Assembly: GCA_944393755.1 (NCBI GenBank)
Contig: CALYBF010000024.1
Location: 1 to 14,212 of the forward strand
DNA: 14,212 nt
From: an uncultured Clostridia bacterium
GTDB taxonomy: Bacteria; Bacillota; Clostridia; TANB77; CAG-508
Reading direction: 5' to 3'
Part shown: positions 1-6,559 of the stretch, one piece after another
How positions within the stretch are numbered: the first letter of the stretch is position 1
How the letters are laid out: every line of letters starts with the position of its first letter
The notes under the pieces: model-generated
Seen by the model: the letters and a program-made list of their open reading frames with translations, nothing else
What the model was told of the DNA's origin: nothing
The model's database searches: none
Program-made: the position numbers and the translations under genes

Positions 1-1
1 T

Positions 2-202
2 ATTTCTAAAAAATATGGAGTTGAATTTTTATATAGAGATTTTAGAGTAGGTTTTAGAGAAGGGCAAGCTAAAGCTATAGAAATAGGTCTTTATATGCAA
101 AAATATTGTGGTTGTATTTTTTCTGAGGAAGATAGATACAAAAATAAAATAGAAAATGATTTAAGAAGAAATAGTAATTATAAAAAAGAAGCAAAGAATT
201 AA
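2..202 (+). CDS. queH: Epoxyqueuosine reductase QueH, C-terminal part (5' end outside window)
   Basis: The frame is open from the window edge and ends in TAA after 66 codons. The peptide contains YRDFRVGFREGQ followed by QKYCGCIFSEED, the C-terminal signature of the QueH (formerly DUF208) family. QueH reduces epoxyqueuosine to queuosine in tRNA wobble modification in the cytoplasm and is the non-homologous alternative to QueG. The two cysteines of the YCGC motif (residues 36 and 38 of the visible part) belong to the cysteine set that the family uses for metal binding. The N-terminal cysteine pair expected of the family lies upstream of the window, so intactness cannot be judged. The charged tail after the motif is ordinary for the family. 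No strong terminator follows; the next gene has its own promoter. Confidence 0.88.
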   Translation: MSKKYGVEFLYRDFRVGFREGQAKAIEIGLYMQKYCGCIFSEEDRYKNKIENDLRRNSNYKKEAKN

Positions 203-338
203 TTTTACTATATCGAGATTTTAATTATAGTATTATAAACAATTTAAATATGTCATATTTTAGTAGTGTTTTAATGGTAGTGTTTCTAATTTTTGTAACC
301 TACACTATTTTACTTTTTAACAGCTTCTCTTTAAATAC

Positions 339-367
339 TTGATTTTTTCTTATTCTTTAAATATAAT
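339..367 (+). promoter_or_regulatory. Sigma-A promoter of the XRE-type gene
   Basis: TTGATT (339-344) and TATAAT (362-367) are separated by exactly 17 bases. The expected start of transcription is near 373-374, so the 5' leader would be only about 14 bases, with the GGGG core of the ribosome-binding site (378-381) almost at its 5' end. Confidence 0.65.
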
Positions 368-387
368 TTATAAAAAAGGGGAAAAGT

Positions 388-855
388 ATGGGAAGATTAT
401 TAGATGAAATAAGAAAAGAAATGAGAGCAGAGCAAAAAAGAAAAGAAAGTAAAGAAGATGATATTGAGGTTAAAGATAAAAAAGGAATAGAAGACTTATT
501 GATAGAACTTAGAAAAAAAGAAGGTCTAACTATAGTAGAACTATTAGAAAAATTAGATAATAGTAATTTAAAAGAAAAAGATATAAAAAATTGGGAAATA
601 GGTCTAAAATATCCAGATTTAGATACAATTTATAAATTGTCAGAAATATATAAGGTACCAAGTACAGAATTTGTACAAGCAAAAAATAATAGTTATGAAA
701 AAGGTTTAGCAGGTGTAAATAAAAAAATAATAAGATGGATAGCATATACATTAAATGTATCATTTTATGTAGGTACAGTAATAACAGTATTAATATATGT
801 AGGAGCTTTAACATTTGCATTTATGTTTTTTCTTTCAATGGCATATAGTGTGTAA
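388..855 (+). CDS. XRE-type helix-turn-helix protein with C-terminal membrane segment
   Basis: 155 residues. The first ~33 residues are a highly charged Lys/Glu/Arg helix. Residues ~34-97 look like an XRE (lambda-repressor-like) DNA-binding domain: IEDLLIELRKKEGLTI, then KNWEIGLKYPDLDTIYKLSEIYKVP, matching the usual pattern 'W-E-x-G-x-x-x-P-x-L-x-x-L'. The turn before the recognition helix (LDNSNLKEKDI) is a few residues longer than in typical members. Residues ~114-152 are hydrophobic enough for one long or two short membrane spans, with basic residues (KKIIR) just before them. It is therefore probably a membrane-tethered regulator facing the cytoplasm. Start: ATG at 388 behind AAAGGGGAAAAG. 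It lies 95 bases upstream of another membrane protein gene that has its own promoter. The DNA target is unknown; DNA binding is inferred from the fold alone. Confidence 0.8.
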   Translation: MGRLLDEIRKEMRAEQKRKESKEDDIEVKDKKGIEDLLIELRKKEGLTIVELLEKLDNSNLKEKDIKNWEIGLKYPDLDTIYKLSEIYKVPSTEFVQAKNNSYEKGLAGVNKKIIRWIAYTLNVSFYVGTVITVLIYVGALTFAFMFFLSMAYSV

Positions 856-890
856 AAATAAAATAAAGTTATAAAAAAAGCAAAAAAATA

Positions 891-919
891 TTGAAATTTG
901 AAATATATTAATATATAAT
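891..919 (+). promoter_or_regulatory. Sigma-A promoter of the lysine-rich membrane protein gene
   Basis: TTGAAA (891-896), a 17-base spacer, then TATAAT (914-919). The two hexamers and the spacing are the same as in the accD promoter at 6531-6559. It lies just past the stop of the XRE gene, so the downstream gene need not depend on readthrough. Confidence 0.7.
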
Positions 920-950
920 CAAATTATAGTAAATAAAAAGGAGTGATATT

Positions 951-1694
951 ATGGATGAAAATAAAAAAGAAGAAAAAAATGTAGAGAAAAAAGTGGATGT
1001 AAAGCAAGAGAACAAAAAAGAAGAACCAAAATTTAAAAAAGTTGATAAAAAAGAAACTACAAAAATAGAAAAACAAGTAAATAAAGAAAAAAGTAAAAAA
1101 GATAAAACTGGTAAAAAATCACCAGTAATACCAACTGTTATAGTAGTTGTTGTTGTATTATTAATAGCAATATTATTAACAGTTATGATAGTAACATCAA
1201 GTGCACCTAAAAAATCATTAGAAGCATTATTAACAAACCTTAAAGCAGGCGACTTTGCAAAAGCACAAGAATATGTAAGTGGAGAACTTGATTTGGGAAC
1301 GGTTAATTCTAATGAAGAAGCACAAAAATTATTATTTAATAAACTTAATTGGAAAATTAATAAAGTAACAGAAAAAGATGAAAATAATGCGACAGTGGAA
1401 GTAGAAATAACAACAAAAGATTTTCAAACAATAATAAACAATTATATGAAAAAAGCACTAGATGCAGTAAGAGAGACAATTACAGGTGGTGGAAGTACAG
1501 AAAGTTTTTCAAGTGCTGATTTTGAAAAATATTTTATAGAAGAATTAAAAAATGAAAATATACAAACAACAACAATAACAACAACAGTAAACGCAGTTAA
1601 AGAAGATAATAAATGGAAAATAGTTTCAGATGATGCTTTATATAATGCAGTACTTCCAGGATTACAAGAAGCGGTTAATACATTAGCAGATTAA
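951..1694 (+). CDS. Single-pass membrane protein with Lys/Glu-rich cytoplasmic tail and probable NTF2-like outer domain
   Basis: 247 residues. Residues 1-57 are almost entirely Lys, Glu, Asp and Val (very basic, low complexity). Residues ~58-82 (PVIPTVIVVVVVLLIAILL...) are a clear membrane helix, and 84-247 form an outer domain. Lysines before the helix and few after it predict an N-in, C-out topology. The outer domain has the feel of the DUF4878/lumazine-binding NTF2-like group: an opening helix 'SLEALLTNLKAGDFAKAQEYVS', alternating strands, and 'KEDNKWKIVSDD' near the end. That assignment is by pattern only. A Thr-rich patch (residues ~205-213) sits between the last strands. Start: ATG at 951 behind AAGGAG (940-945). 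It has its own promoter and ends at a strong terminator, so it looks monocistronic. I do not recognise a specific function. Confidence 0.75.
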   Translation: MDENKKEEKNVEKKVDVKQENKKEEPKFKKVDKKETTKIEKQVNKEKSKKDKTGKKSPVIPTVIVVVVVLLIAILLTVMIVTSSAPKKSLEALLTNLKAGDFAKAQEYVSGELDLGTVNSNEEAQKLLFNKLNWKINKVTEKDENNATVEVEITTKDFQTIINNYMKKALDAVRETITGGGSTESFSSADFEKYFIEELKNENIQTTTITTTVNAVKEDNKWKIVSDDALYNAVLPGLQEAVNTLAD

Positions 1695-1729
1695 AAAAAT
1701 ATATAGTAATAGATTAACTATAAAATAAA

Positions 1730-1770
1730 AAAAGTCCTAATAATATTTATTAAATAGTATTAGGACTTTT
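1730..1770. terminator. Two-way intrinsic terminator between convergent genes
   Basis: AGTCCTAATA (1733-1742) pairs perfectly with TATTAGGACT (1758-1767). An A-run precedes the stem and TTTTTT follows it, so it can end transcription in both directions: the lysine-rich protein gene from the left and ytxC from the right. The ytxC stop codon (1750-1752) lies in the loop, so the right arm is also coding sequence for the last ytxC residues. Confidence 0.9.
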
Positions 1771-2607
1771 TTCCTTTTTATAAAGTTTACAAATATTACA
1801 ATCAGTACAAATATGAACTCTATTTTCAAAAATAGCTTGTAAGGTGTTAATAAAATCATCTATATAATTATCAATTAAATGTATATATATTTTTCTAGGA
1901 AGAAGGGTAAGAAGAGTATTTAAAGTATAATCGTTAGTAGAAAAAGAAATATCACTCAAAATCTTAGTATCAAGTAAGTTTTGGGAAACGTCTATAATAT
2001 GTTTATCTTCATCTAATAATATAGTATTAGAATTAGAATAAATAATGTGTATTAATTCACAATTAGACTTTTCCGAGTTAATATACATTTTAAGAAGTGA
2101 AACAAATTCTAAATATTCTTTTTCCATAACAAAACTATTAACAGCTTCTGTAACTACATCATCTAAAATGTTTAAATATGGTCTTAATCTAAAATTAGTA
2201 AAACCTGTTAAATATAAATTATGGCTATTAAATAAATAATCGTAAAACAATTTGTGAAGTATTTTGAATTTTTTATTATATTCAAAAGAAATATCTTCAG
2301 CTATTATATCAAAGCAAATATCAATAATTTTTTTTCTTTCATTAAAATTAAAATAAAAATAATTTTGTATAAGAATATTATTTAAAAAATTTTCTTCTAA
2401 TTCATCTATAACAAGTAAAGAAAGAATTGTAGAAATTTTATCTATGAACAAAGAATTATTTTCGCCTTTATAGTGAATAATAATATTATTATAATTTTTA
2501 AATTGTTTGTTCACAAAACAAATATTATCTAATTTTAAATAATTTAATTCATTTAGTAGATAATCTATTAAATTAGAATTATTTGTTTTAATACAAAGTG
2601 ATTTCAT
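1750..2607 (-). CDS. ytxC: YtxC-family putative sporulation protein
   Basis: 285 residues from the chosen start. The overall pattern matches the YtxC family (putative sporulation protein) of Bacilli and Clostridia: an N-terminal 'MKSLCIKTNN', a long mostly helical middle including 'LTGFTNFRLRPYLNILDDVVTEAV', and a C-terminal 'ENRVHICTDCNICKLY' with three cysteines spaced C-x2-C-x2-C (residues 267, 270, 273). The molecular role of the family is not established. The start is ATG at 2607, because GAGGAG (complement of 2614-2620) lies just upstream. An in-frame ATG 54 bases earlier (2661) has no such site and would add a Phe/Tyr-rich stretch. There are no membrane segments. The gene sits alone downstream of the family A repeat pair and ends inside a terminator. 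Its presence suggests a spore-forming ancestry, but does not prove that this organism sporulates. Confidence 0.8.
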   Translation of the reverse strand: MKSLCIKTNNSNLIDYLLNELNYLKLDNICFVNKQFKNYNNIIIHYKGENNSLFIDKISTILSLLVIDELEENFLNNILIQNYFYFNFNERKKIIDICFDIIAEDISFEYNKKFKILHKLFYDYLFNSHNLYLTGFTNFRLRPYLNILDDVVTEAVNSFVMEKEYLEFVSLLKMYINSEKSNCELIHIIYSNSNTILLDEDKHIIDVSQNLLDTKILSDISFSTNDYTLNTLLTLLPRKIYIHLIDNYIDDFINTLQAIFENRVHICTDCNICKLYKKEKSPNTI

Positions 2608-2613
2608 AAAAAA

Positions 2614-2620
2614 GCTCCTC
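2614..2620 (-). promoter_or_regulatory. Ribosome-binding site that fixes the ytxC start
   Basis: On the minus strand this reads GAGGAGC, preceded by AGA, six bases before the ATG at 2607. It decides against the longer reading frame that opens at 2661. Confidence 0.8.
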
Positions 2621-2687
2621 TCTAAAAAATAGTATCTACTAAATAAGCAAAACTTATACATTATCTTATGCTAAAACAAAAAAAGTG

Positions 2688-2785
2688 TGAGACAAATGGG
2701 GACACCCACTTTTTGTCTCATCTTTTATTTTTAATTTTTTTATATTTTAAAATGAGACAAAAAGTGGGTGTCCCCATTTGTCTCA
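2688..2785. repeat. Family A palindromic repeat, two copies in inverted orientation (BIME-like)
   Basis: Two 34-base units, 2688-2721 and 2752-2785, are perfect reverse complements separated by a 30-base AT-only-like spacer. Each unit is itself a hairpin: TGAGACAAA and TTTGTCTCA flank an inner TGGG-gaca-CCCA. A third unit occurs at 4388-4420. The layout (small hairpin unit, used singly and as an inverted pair, in gaps between genes) resembles REP/BIME elements mobilised by Y1-family RAYT transposases. No such transposase is in the window. The last three bases (2783-2785) read as the TGA stop of the GH57 gene on the minus strand. T-rich runs follow each hairpin, so it could also terminate transcription. 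Confidence 0.85.
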
Positions 2786-4369
2786 TCTATAAATATTATA
2801 ATCTATATCTGGAAATAAACAGTCTTTTTTGTTTATATCTTTTAAAAATTCTTCATCTATTTTATCTTCTTTTATTTGATAATATAGTTTTGTAAAACGT
2901 CCTATGTGGTCTTTTATTCTTTTTTTAGCATAATCAACCATTGTTCCATTTGTTATAATAAATAACCAATCACTACTTTGTGCTAAAAGTAATTCTCTTG
3001 CACATTGGTTTAATGCTTTTTTCTTTAGACCTTTTGCATCTGGATAAAGGTTTGCAAGTTCACACATCCTATCTCCTGCAACGTGAAGATGTCTATGTAC
3101 ATAGTCGTTAGTTTGGTTAAGCCAAACTTCACTATAACCATTAGCCCCCCAACTTGAACGACAAGGAGTTGCTACTTGTATTTCTGGATATTTATCTATA
3201 TATTCAGAAGGTGTTATTAATTTGAAATTACAATCATCATAATATATTTTTTTAAATAAAATATATAACCAATAAGGACCTTCGTACCACCAATGACCAT
3301 AAAGTTCAGCATCATAAGGACATAAAATAATAGGTGGCTTGTCCATAAAATTAGACAAATGGTTAATTTGTGCTGTTCTACAGTCTAAAAAATGCCCTGC
3401 TTGTTTTTCTGCTGAATCTTTTGCCCATTGAATATTATAATAATCTTTAAATTCAGTTTTTCCTGTAATTCTATAATATTTAATTCCAGTATGAACTCTA
3501 ACACCATTATGTGCAATATATGGTTTTATATAATCATAATCAGCATCATAACCAATATCACGGTAAAATTCACGGTAATTAAAGTCTCCTGGATATCCAT
3601 TAATAGAACTCCAAACTTGTCTTGAAGATTCGATATCACGTCCGAATGCAACTACACCTTGAGGTGAAACAATAGGTGCAAATGTACCATAAATAGGAGT
3701 AGGGTCTGCATATAAAATTCCGTGCGATTCTGTTATAATATATTCAATTCCAAAATCTTTTAAATATTTATCAGCTTCTGGCACGTAACCACACTCTGGA
3801 AGCCAAATACCACGAGGTTTTCTTCCGAAATATCTTTCATATGTTTGTACACCAACTGCAATCTGTGCTTTAACAGTTTTCTCATTAACATATAAAATAG
3901 GGAAATACCCGTGTGTTGCACCACAAGTAATAATTTCTAATTTCCCTATATCTTGGAAATGTTTAAAACCTTCTATTAAATTACATTTATATACATCTTT
4001 AAATAAATGAAGGTCATTAGAATATCTATCAAAATAATAATGAGAAAGCTTATTTAATCTTTCATCACCAGCTGTTCTTTTTATTTCTTTTTTTGATAGT
4101 TCTATTTGTCTTTTTAAATATTTAATATATTTTCTTTGTAATAATTTATTATCAAGCATTGAAAGTAGAGGGGGTGTCATTGACATTGTTATTCTAAAGT
4201 CAACACCTTCAACTACCAATTTTTGAAAATTAGTAAGTAATGGTATATATGTTTCTGAAATAGCTTCATAAAGCCAAGATTCTTCTAAATAATCATCACT
4301 TTCAGGGTGATGTATAAATGGAAGATGTGCGTGTAAAACAAAACTTACATAACCTTTTTTCTCTTGCAT
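2783..4369 (-). CDS. GH57-family 1,4-alpha-glucan branching enzyme
   Basis: 528 residues, a normal length for bacterial GH57 branching enzymes with a C-terminal DUF1957-type helical region. The N-terminal strand carries the family motif HAHLP (residues 13-17). The catalytic nucleophile is Glu192 in 'GIWLPECGY', and the acid/base is Asp353 in 'CPYDAELYGHWWYEGP', the two residues known to drive catalysis in this family. Other landmarks are SSWG..GY..VWLN (~405-418) and SSDWLFIITNG (~465-475), typical of branching enzymes rather than of GH57 amylases. It introduces alpha-1,6 branches into glycogen-like glucan in the cytoplasm; no signal peptide is present. Start: ATG at 4369 behind AAGGAG (about 4378-4383). 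It lies just downstream of a DUF4912 gene, a frequent partner. No clear promoter is seen in the 131-base gap, so readthrough from DUF4912 is likely. Family A repeats flank both ends and supply the stop codon. Confidence 0.93.
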   Translation of the reverse strand: MQEKKGYVSFVLHAHLPFIHHPESDDYLEESWLYEAISETYIPLLTNFQKLVVEGVDFRITMSMTPPLLSMLDNKLLQRKYIKYLKRQIELSKKEIKRTAGDERLNKLSHYYFDRYSNDLHLFKDVYKCNLIEGFKHFQDIGKLEIITCGATHGYFPILYVNEKTVKAQIAVGVQTYERYFGRKPRGIWLPECGYVPEADKYLKDFGIEYIITESHGILYADPTPIYGTFAPIVSPQGVVAFGRDIESSRQVWSSINGYPGDFNYREFYRDIGYDADYDYIKPYIAHNGVRVHTGIKYYRITGKTEFKDYYNIQWAKDSAEKQAGHFLDCRTAQINHLSNFMDKPPIILCPYDAELYGHWWYEGPYWLYILFKKIYYDDCNFKLITPSEYIDKYPEIQVATPCRSSWGANGYSEVWLNQTNDYVHRHLHVAGDRMCELANLYPDAKGLKKKALNQCARELLLAQSSDWLFIITNGTMVDYAKKRIKDHIGRFTKLYYQIKEDKIDEEFLKDINKKDCLFPDIDYNIYR

Positions 4370-4387
4370 AATTTAAAACTCCTTTTT

Positions 4388-4420
4388 TGAGACAAATGGG
4401 GACACCCATTTTTTGTCTCA
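4388..4420. repeat. Family A palindromic repeat, single copy
   Basis: A 33-base unit with the same TGAGACAAATGGGGACACCC core as the pair at 2688-2785. It differs mainly where the CAC before the T-run is CAT. TGAGACAAA (4388-4396) pairs with the closing TTTGTCTCA (4412-4420), with TGGG/CCCA nested inside. It begins within 6 bases of the GH57 ribosome-binding site, so on the minus strand it would be a hairpin at the very end of the 5' leader. Confidence 0.8.
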
Positions 4421-4461
4421 TTTTTATTTGTCGATTTTTGTCTGTTGTTTAAACAAAAATA

Positions 4462-4494
4462 AGACACTGGAGACCCAAAAAATATCCAGTGTCT
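4462..4494 (-). terminator. Hairpin after the DUF4912 gene, probable terminator
   Basis: AGACACTGGA (4462-4471) pairs with TCCAGTGTCT (4485-4494), a 10-bp perfect stem seven bases past the DUF4912 stop. On the minus strand it is followed by TATTTTTGTTT, so termination, perhaps partial, is likely. The outer edge also reads TGAGACA like the family A repeats, so it may be a diverged relative. A 12-bp palindrome, TTGTTTAAACAA (4445-4456), lies between it and the repeat at 4388. Confidence 0.65.
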
Positions 4495-4500
4495 CATTTT

Positions 4501-5358
4501 CTATGAAGATGGGTGTGAAGAAGGGTTTTTCAAATCATAAATACCTTCTACATTTTCATCTTGGTAAATTTCTTTATATAAATCATAAATATCATAAATT
4601 TTTCCCATATTTGTAATAAATGATAAAGTATTTATCGGTTTTTCTGTAATATTTCCAGTTTTTACGTTCTTAAAGTAAACCATTTTTTGTTCTTTATTAA
4701 ATAGTATTTTGTTATTTGGTGCTTGCATTTCATTTGATGTTGTAACATATATATAGTCATCTTGTATTTTTTCTGTTTTTACTATAGGACGTCTACCAAG
4801 TTCTATTCTATAATCACATTTGCTATCTGCTACGTGTAAATACCAGCTATTTGCAAAATCATTTATTTCAACTTCAAAACTATAACCCAAAGTATCATTA
4901 TAAACTATTAAAACAGGTTTTGTATTATTGAAGAAATCTTCACCATAATGTTTTTCATAGTTTTTTCTATCTTCATCAGATATATCCCAATAAATAAATA
5001 GGGTAGAAGGTGTTTGTGCTAAAACTTTTACTACAGTTTGATTATAACGATATGGTAAGTCATAATATTCTACTGGAACTACTTTTTCTTGTTTTTTTAC
5101 AGATTTTTTTCTAGTTGTTGTTTTCTTTGCCACAGATGTCTTTTTTGCTGTTGTCTTTGTAGCTTTTTTAGTAGTAGAGCTTGTTTTTTTAGCAGTTTCT
5201 TTTTTTACAGGCTCTTTCTTTTTAGTAGTAGCTACAGCTTTTTTTGTTGTTGTCTTTTTAGCAGTAGTTTTTTTAGTAGTTGATTTTGTTGTTTTAGCTT
5301 TTTTTACTTCTTTTTCTTTATTATCTAATTCTATTTGTTCTTTTGTTCTTCTTGGCAT
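4501..5358 (-). CDS. DUF4912 protein with histone-H1-like Lys/Thr/Ala tail
   Basis: 285 residues. Residues ~18-92 are built from short degenerate TTKK/AKKT/TKKA repeats, strongly basic and surely disordered. From residue ~97 a DUF4912 domain begins, 'YYDLPYRYNQTVVKVLAQTP' followed by 'LFIYWDIS' and later 'WYLHV' (172-176), running to about residue 215. A less conserved C-terminal part ends in a Ser/Pro-rich tail. DUF4912 has no firm biochemical role that I know of. It is often encoded beside GH57 branching enzymes, as here, so a function in glucan binding or glycogen metabolism is a reasonable inference. The basic tail could bind nucleic acid or the negatively charged cell surface; nothing in the sequence decides this. 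Start: ATG at 5358 behind AGGAGGA (complement of 5364-5370). No signal peptide or membrane segment is present. Confidence 0.88.
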   Translation of the reverse strand: MPRRTKEQIELDNKEKEVKKAKTTKSTTKKTTAKKTTTKKAVATTKKKEPVKKETAKKTSSTTKKATKTTAKKTSVAKKTTTRKKSVKKQEKVVPVEYYDLPYRYNQTVVKVLAQTPSTLFIYWDISDEDRKNYEKHYGEDFFNNTKPVLIVYNDTLGYSFEVEINDFANSWYLHVADSKCDYRIELGRRPIVKTEKIQDDYIYVTTSNEMQAPNNKILFNKEQKMVYFKNVKTGNITEKPINTLSFITNMGKIYDIYDLYKEIYQDENVEGIYDLKNPSSHPSS

Positions 5359-5396
5359 TTTTATCCTCCTATGTGAATTCCTAAACTTTCCTTTAT

Positions 5397-5425
5397 ATAT
5401 TATACTAAAACGAAAATAAATTCAA
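5397..5425 (-). promoter_or_regulatory. Probable sigma-A promoter of the DUF4912 gene
   Basis: On the minus strand TTGAAT (complement of 5420-5425) is followed after 17 bases by TAATAT (5397-5402). A perfect TATAAT overlaps it at 5399-5404, but with a 15-base spacer. Either register starts transcription about 30 bases before the ribosome-binding site. Confidence 0.5.
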
Positions 5426-5454
5426 GACTAAAAACAACTTTTTTGAAAAATATA

Positions 5455-5490
5455 AGAAAAAATAATAAAACGTATAGTTTAAACTATACG
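5455..5490 (-). terminator. Terminator of the E2-like gene
   Basis: CGTATAGTTT (5471-5480) and AAACTATACG (5481-5490) form a perfect 20-bp palindrome directly next to the stop codon at 5491-5493. On the minus strand it is followed by TTTTATTATTTTTTC, a good U-tract. The loop would be the central TTAA. Confidence 0.8.
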
Positions 5491-6342
5491 CTAAATAACA
5501 TCTTTTTTTGGTTCTCCATGTTCTTCTAAAAGTTCTGGATGATTTAAATATCTTATAAAAGACCTGAAAGAAGAAGCATAATAATATCCATCACAAATTC
5601 TTTCATCACCAACAAAAGCTATTGTGATACATTTTTCTTTTTTTATTTCATCATCTTCATAAATAAAACTTTTTTTCTTTTTTCCCATAGCAAAAAACAT
5701 ACTTGTTGTACCAAAGTTATATAAATGATGATATATTGTATCTATACCAAGAGATCCTACATTTGTAAGAAAAGCAGATGTGTGAAATGGACTTGCATTT
5801 ATTATAGCTCTTGGTAAAAGTCCGTGTTTATCTAAAAAACTAAATACTTTTACTGCAAACCTTACAAAACCTGTTGGTATTTTTGATAATGCTCCTGCCA
5901 TATTATCTGTGTTATTTGAAGTTTCTGTATCTTTGTTTTGTTTTATTGTTTCTTCTAATTTATCTTTTATTTCAAAAATATTTTCTGTTCCGTCATATCT
6001 AATTTTTAAAGTGGTTTCTTGCCCGTTATCTGATAAACTTTTTTTAATTGCTAATGAAAGGTATATTCCGTCTCTTGCATATAATCTACCGTTCATAGCA
6101 AATCTATTTAAAGAAGGGCGTTCTGCAATTATTCTAACAACTGTTGCATATATAATATCCATATATGAAAGTCTAATTCCTTCCTCTAATTTTTTTGAAA
6201 TATAATCGTCCATAGCATTTAATACTATGTCTTGTTTAAAATAAACTTGTGAATCATTTCTTGTTATCATAACACTAGGTATAATCTTAAAAAACGGTGG
6301 TACATTTTTTAGTTTTCTACCATCTGACCTATATCCAAACAT
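5491..6342 (-). CDS. Stand-alone E2-like (2-oxoacid dehydrogenase acyltransferase) protein without lipoyl domain
   Basis: 283 residues that look like only the catalytic domain of dihydrolipoamide acyltransferases (the chloramphenicol-acetyltransferase fold). N-terminal lipoyl and E1/E3-binding domains are absent. Recognisable parts are 'YMDIIYATVVRIIAERPSLNRF' (60-81), 'SPFHTSAFLTNVGSLGI' (184-200, where E2 enzymes have the F-T-x-S-N-x-G segment) and 'FVGDERICDGYYYASSFRSFI' (243-263), which matches the E2 active-site block D-H-R-x-x-D-G. In this copy the catalytic His is Glu247 (D246-E-R-I-C-D-G252). Classical acetyl transfer by the His mechanism is therefore doubtful; it may be a different acyltransferase or a binding protein. 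Start: ATG at 6342 behind AAAGGGG (complement of 6351-6357). It is divergent from accD, from which it is separated by 274 bases. No confident promoter was found. Substrate unknown. Confidence 0.75.
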   Translation of the reverse strand: MFGYRSDGRKLKNVPPFFKIIPSVMITRNDSQVYFKQDIVLNAMDDYISKKLEEGIRLSYMDIIYATVVRIIAERPSLNRFAMNGRLYARDGIYLSLAIKKSLSDNGQETTLKIRYDGTENIFEIKDKLEETIKQNKDTETSNNTDNMAGALSKIPTGFVRFAVKVFSFLDKHGLLPRAIINASPFHTSAFLTNVGSLGIDTIYHHLYNFGTTSMFFAMGKKKKSFIYEDDEIKKEKCITIAFVGDERICDGYYYASSFRSFIRYLNHPELLEEHGEPKKDVI

Positions 6343-6530
6343 TTTAATTTCCCCTTTATTAATTTATATTAATTTAAAATATAAATAAAACTATTTTCAT
6401 ATATAATTTTATATGCTATTAAAGGAAAAAGTCAAGTAAAAGTTAAGAAAAATGTCGAAAAATGGAGAAAATAAGAATAAAGGAAAGGTTAAAATAATAA
6501 ACACAATTACCTTTTGACCATCTATTCTAA

Positions 6531-6559
6531 TTGAAAAAAATAAAAATAAAATATATAAT
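6531..6559 (+). promoter_or_regulatory. Sigma-A promoter of accD-accA(-fabI)
   Basis: TTGAAA (6531-6536), 17 bases, TATAAT (6554-6559). Transcription should begin near 6565-6566, in the centre of the first palindrome of the twin operator described separately. Confidence 0.75.

Noticed and set aside
261..310. Direct repeat GTAGTGTTT (263-271, 277-285) and weak hairpin TAGTGT/ACACTA after queH
   Set aside because: Short, with a long loop; not convincing as an operator or a terminator in such AT-rich sequence.
2629..2657. Possible sporulation sigma-E-like promoter for ytxC (ATA, 18 bases, GATACTAT on the minus strand)
   Set aside because: Only a loose match in very AT-rich DNA; tempting because of the gene's family, but not distinguishable from chance.
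2608..2661. Longer ytxC start at 2661 giving 18 extra residues
   Set aside because: No ribosome-binding site there; GAGGAG at 2614-2620 supports ATG 2607.
2688..2785. CRISPR-like array
   Set aside because: Only two units, in inverted rather than direct orientation, with an AT-rich spacer and no cas genes.
2668..2895. 75-codon plus-strand reading frame across the family A repeat pair
   Set aside because: It is made of the repeat, its AT spacer and the antisense of the GH57 gene, and has no ribosome-binding site.
6452..6517. Short reading frame (about 21 codons, MSKNGENK...) in the gap before accD
   Set aside because: No ribosome-binding site, no recognisable peptide, and it ends before the accD promoter.
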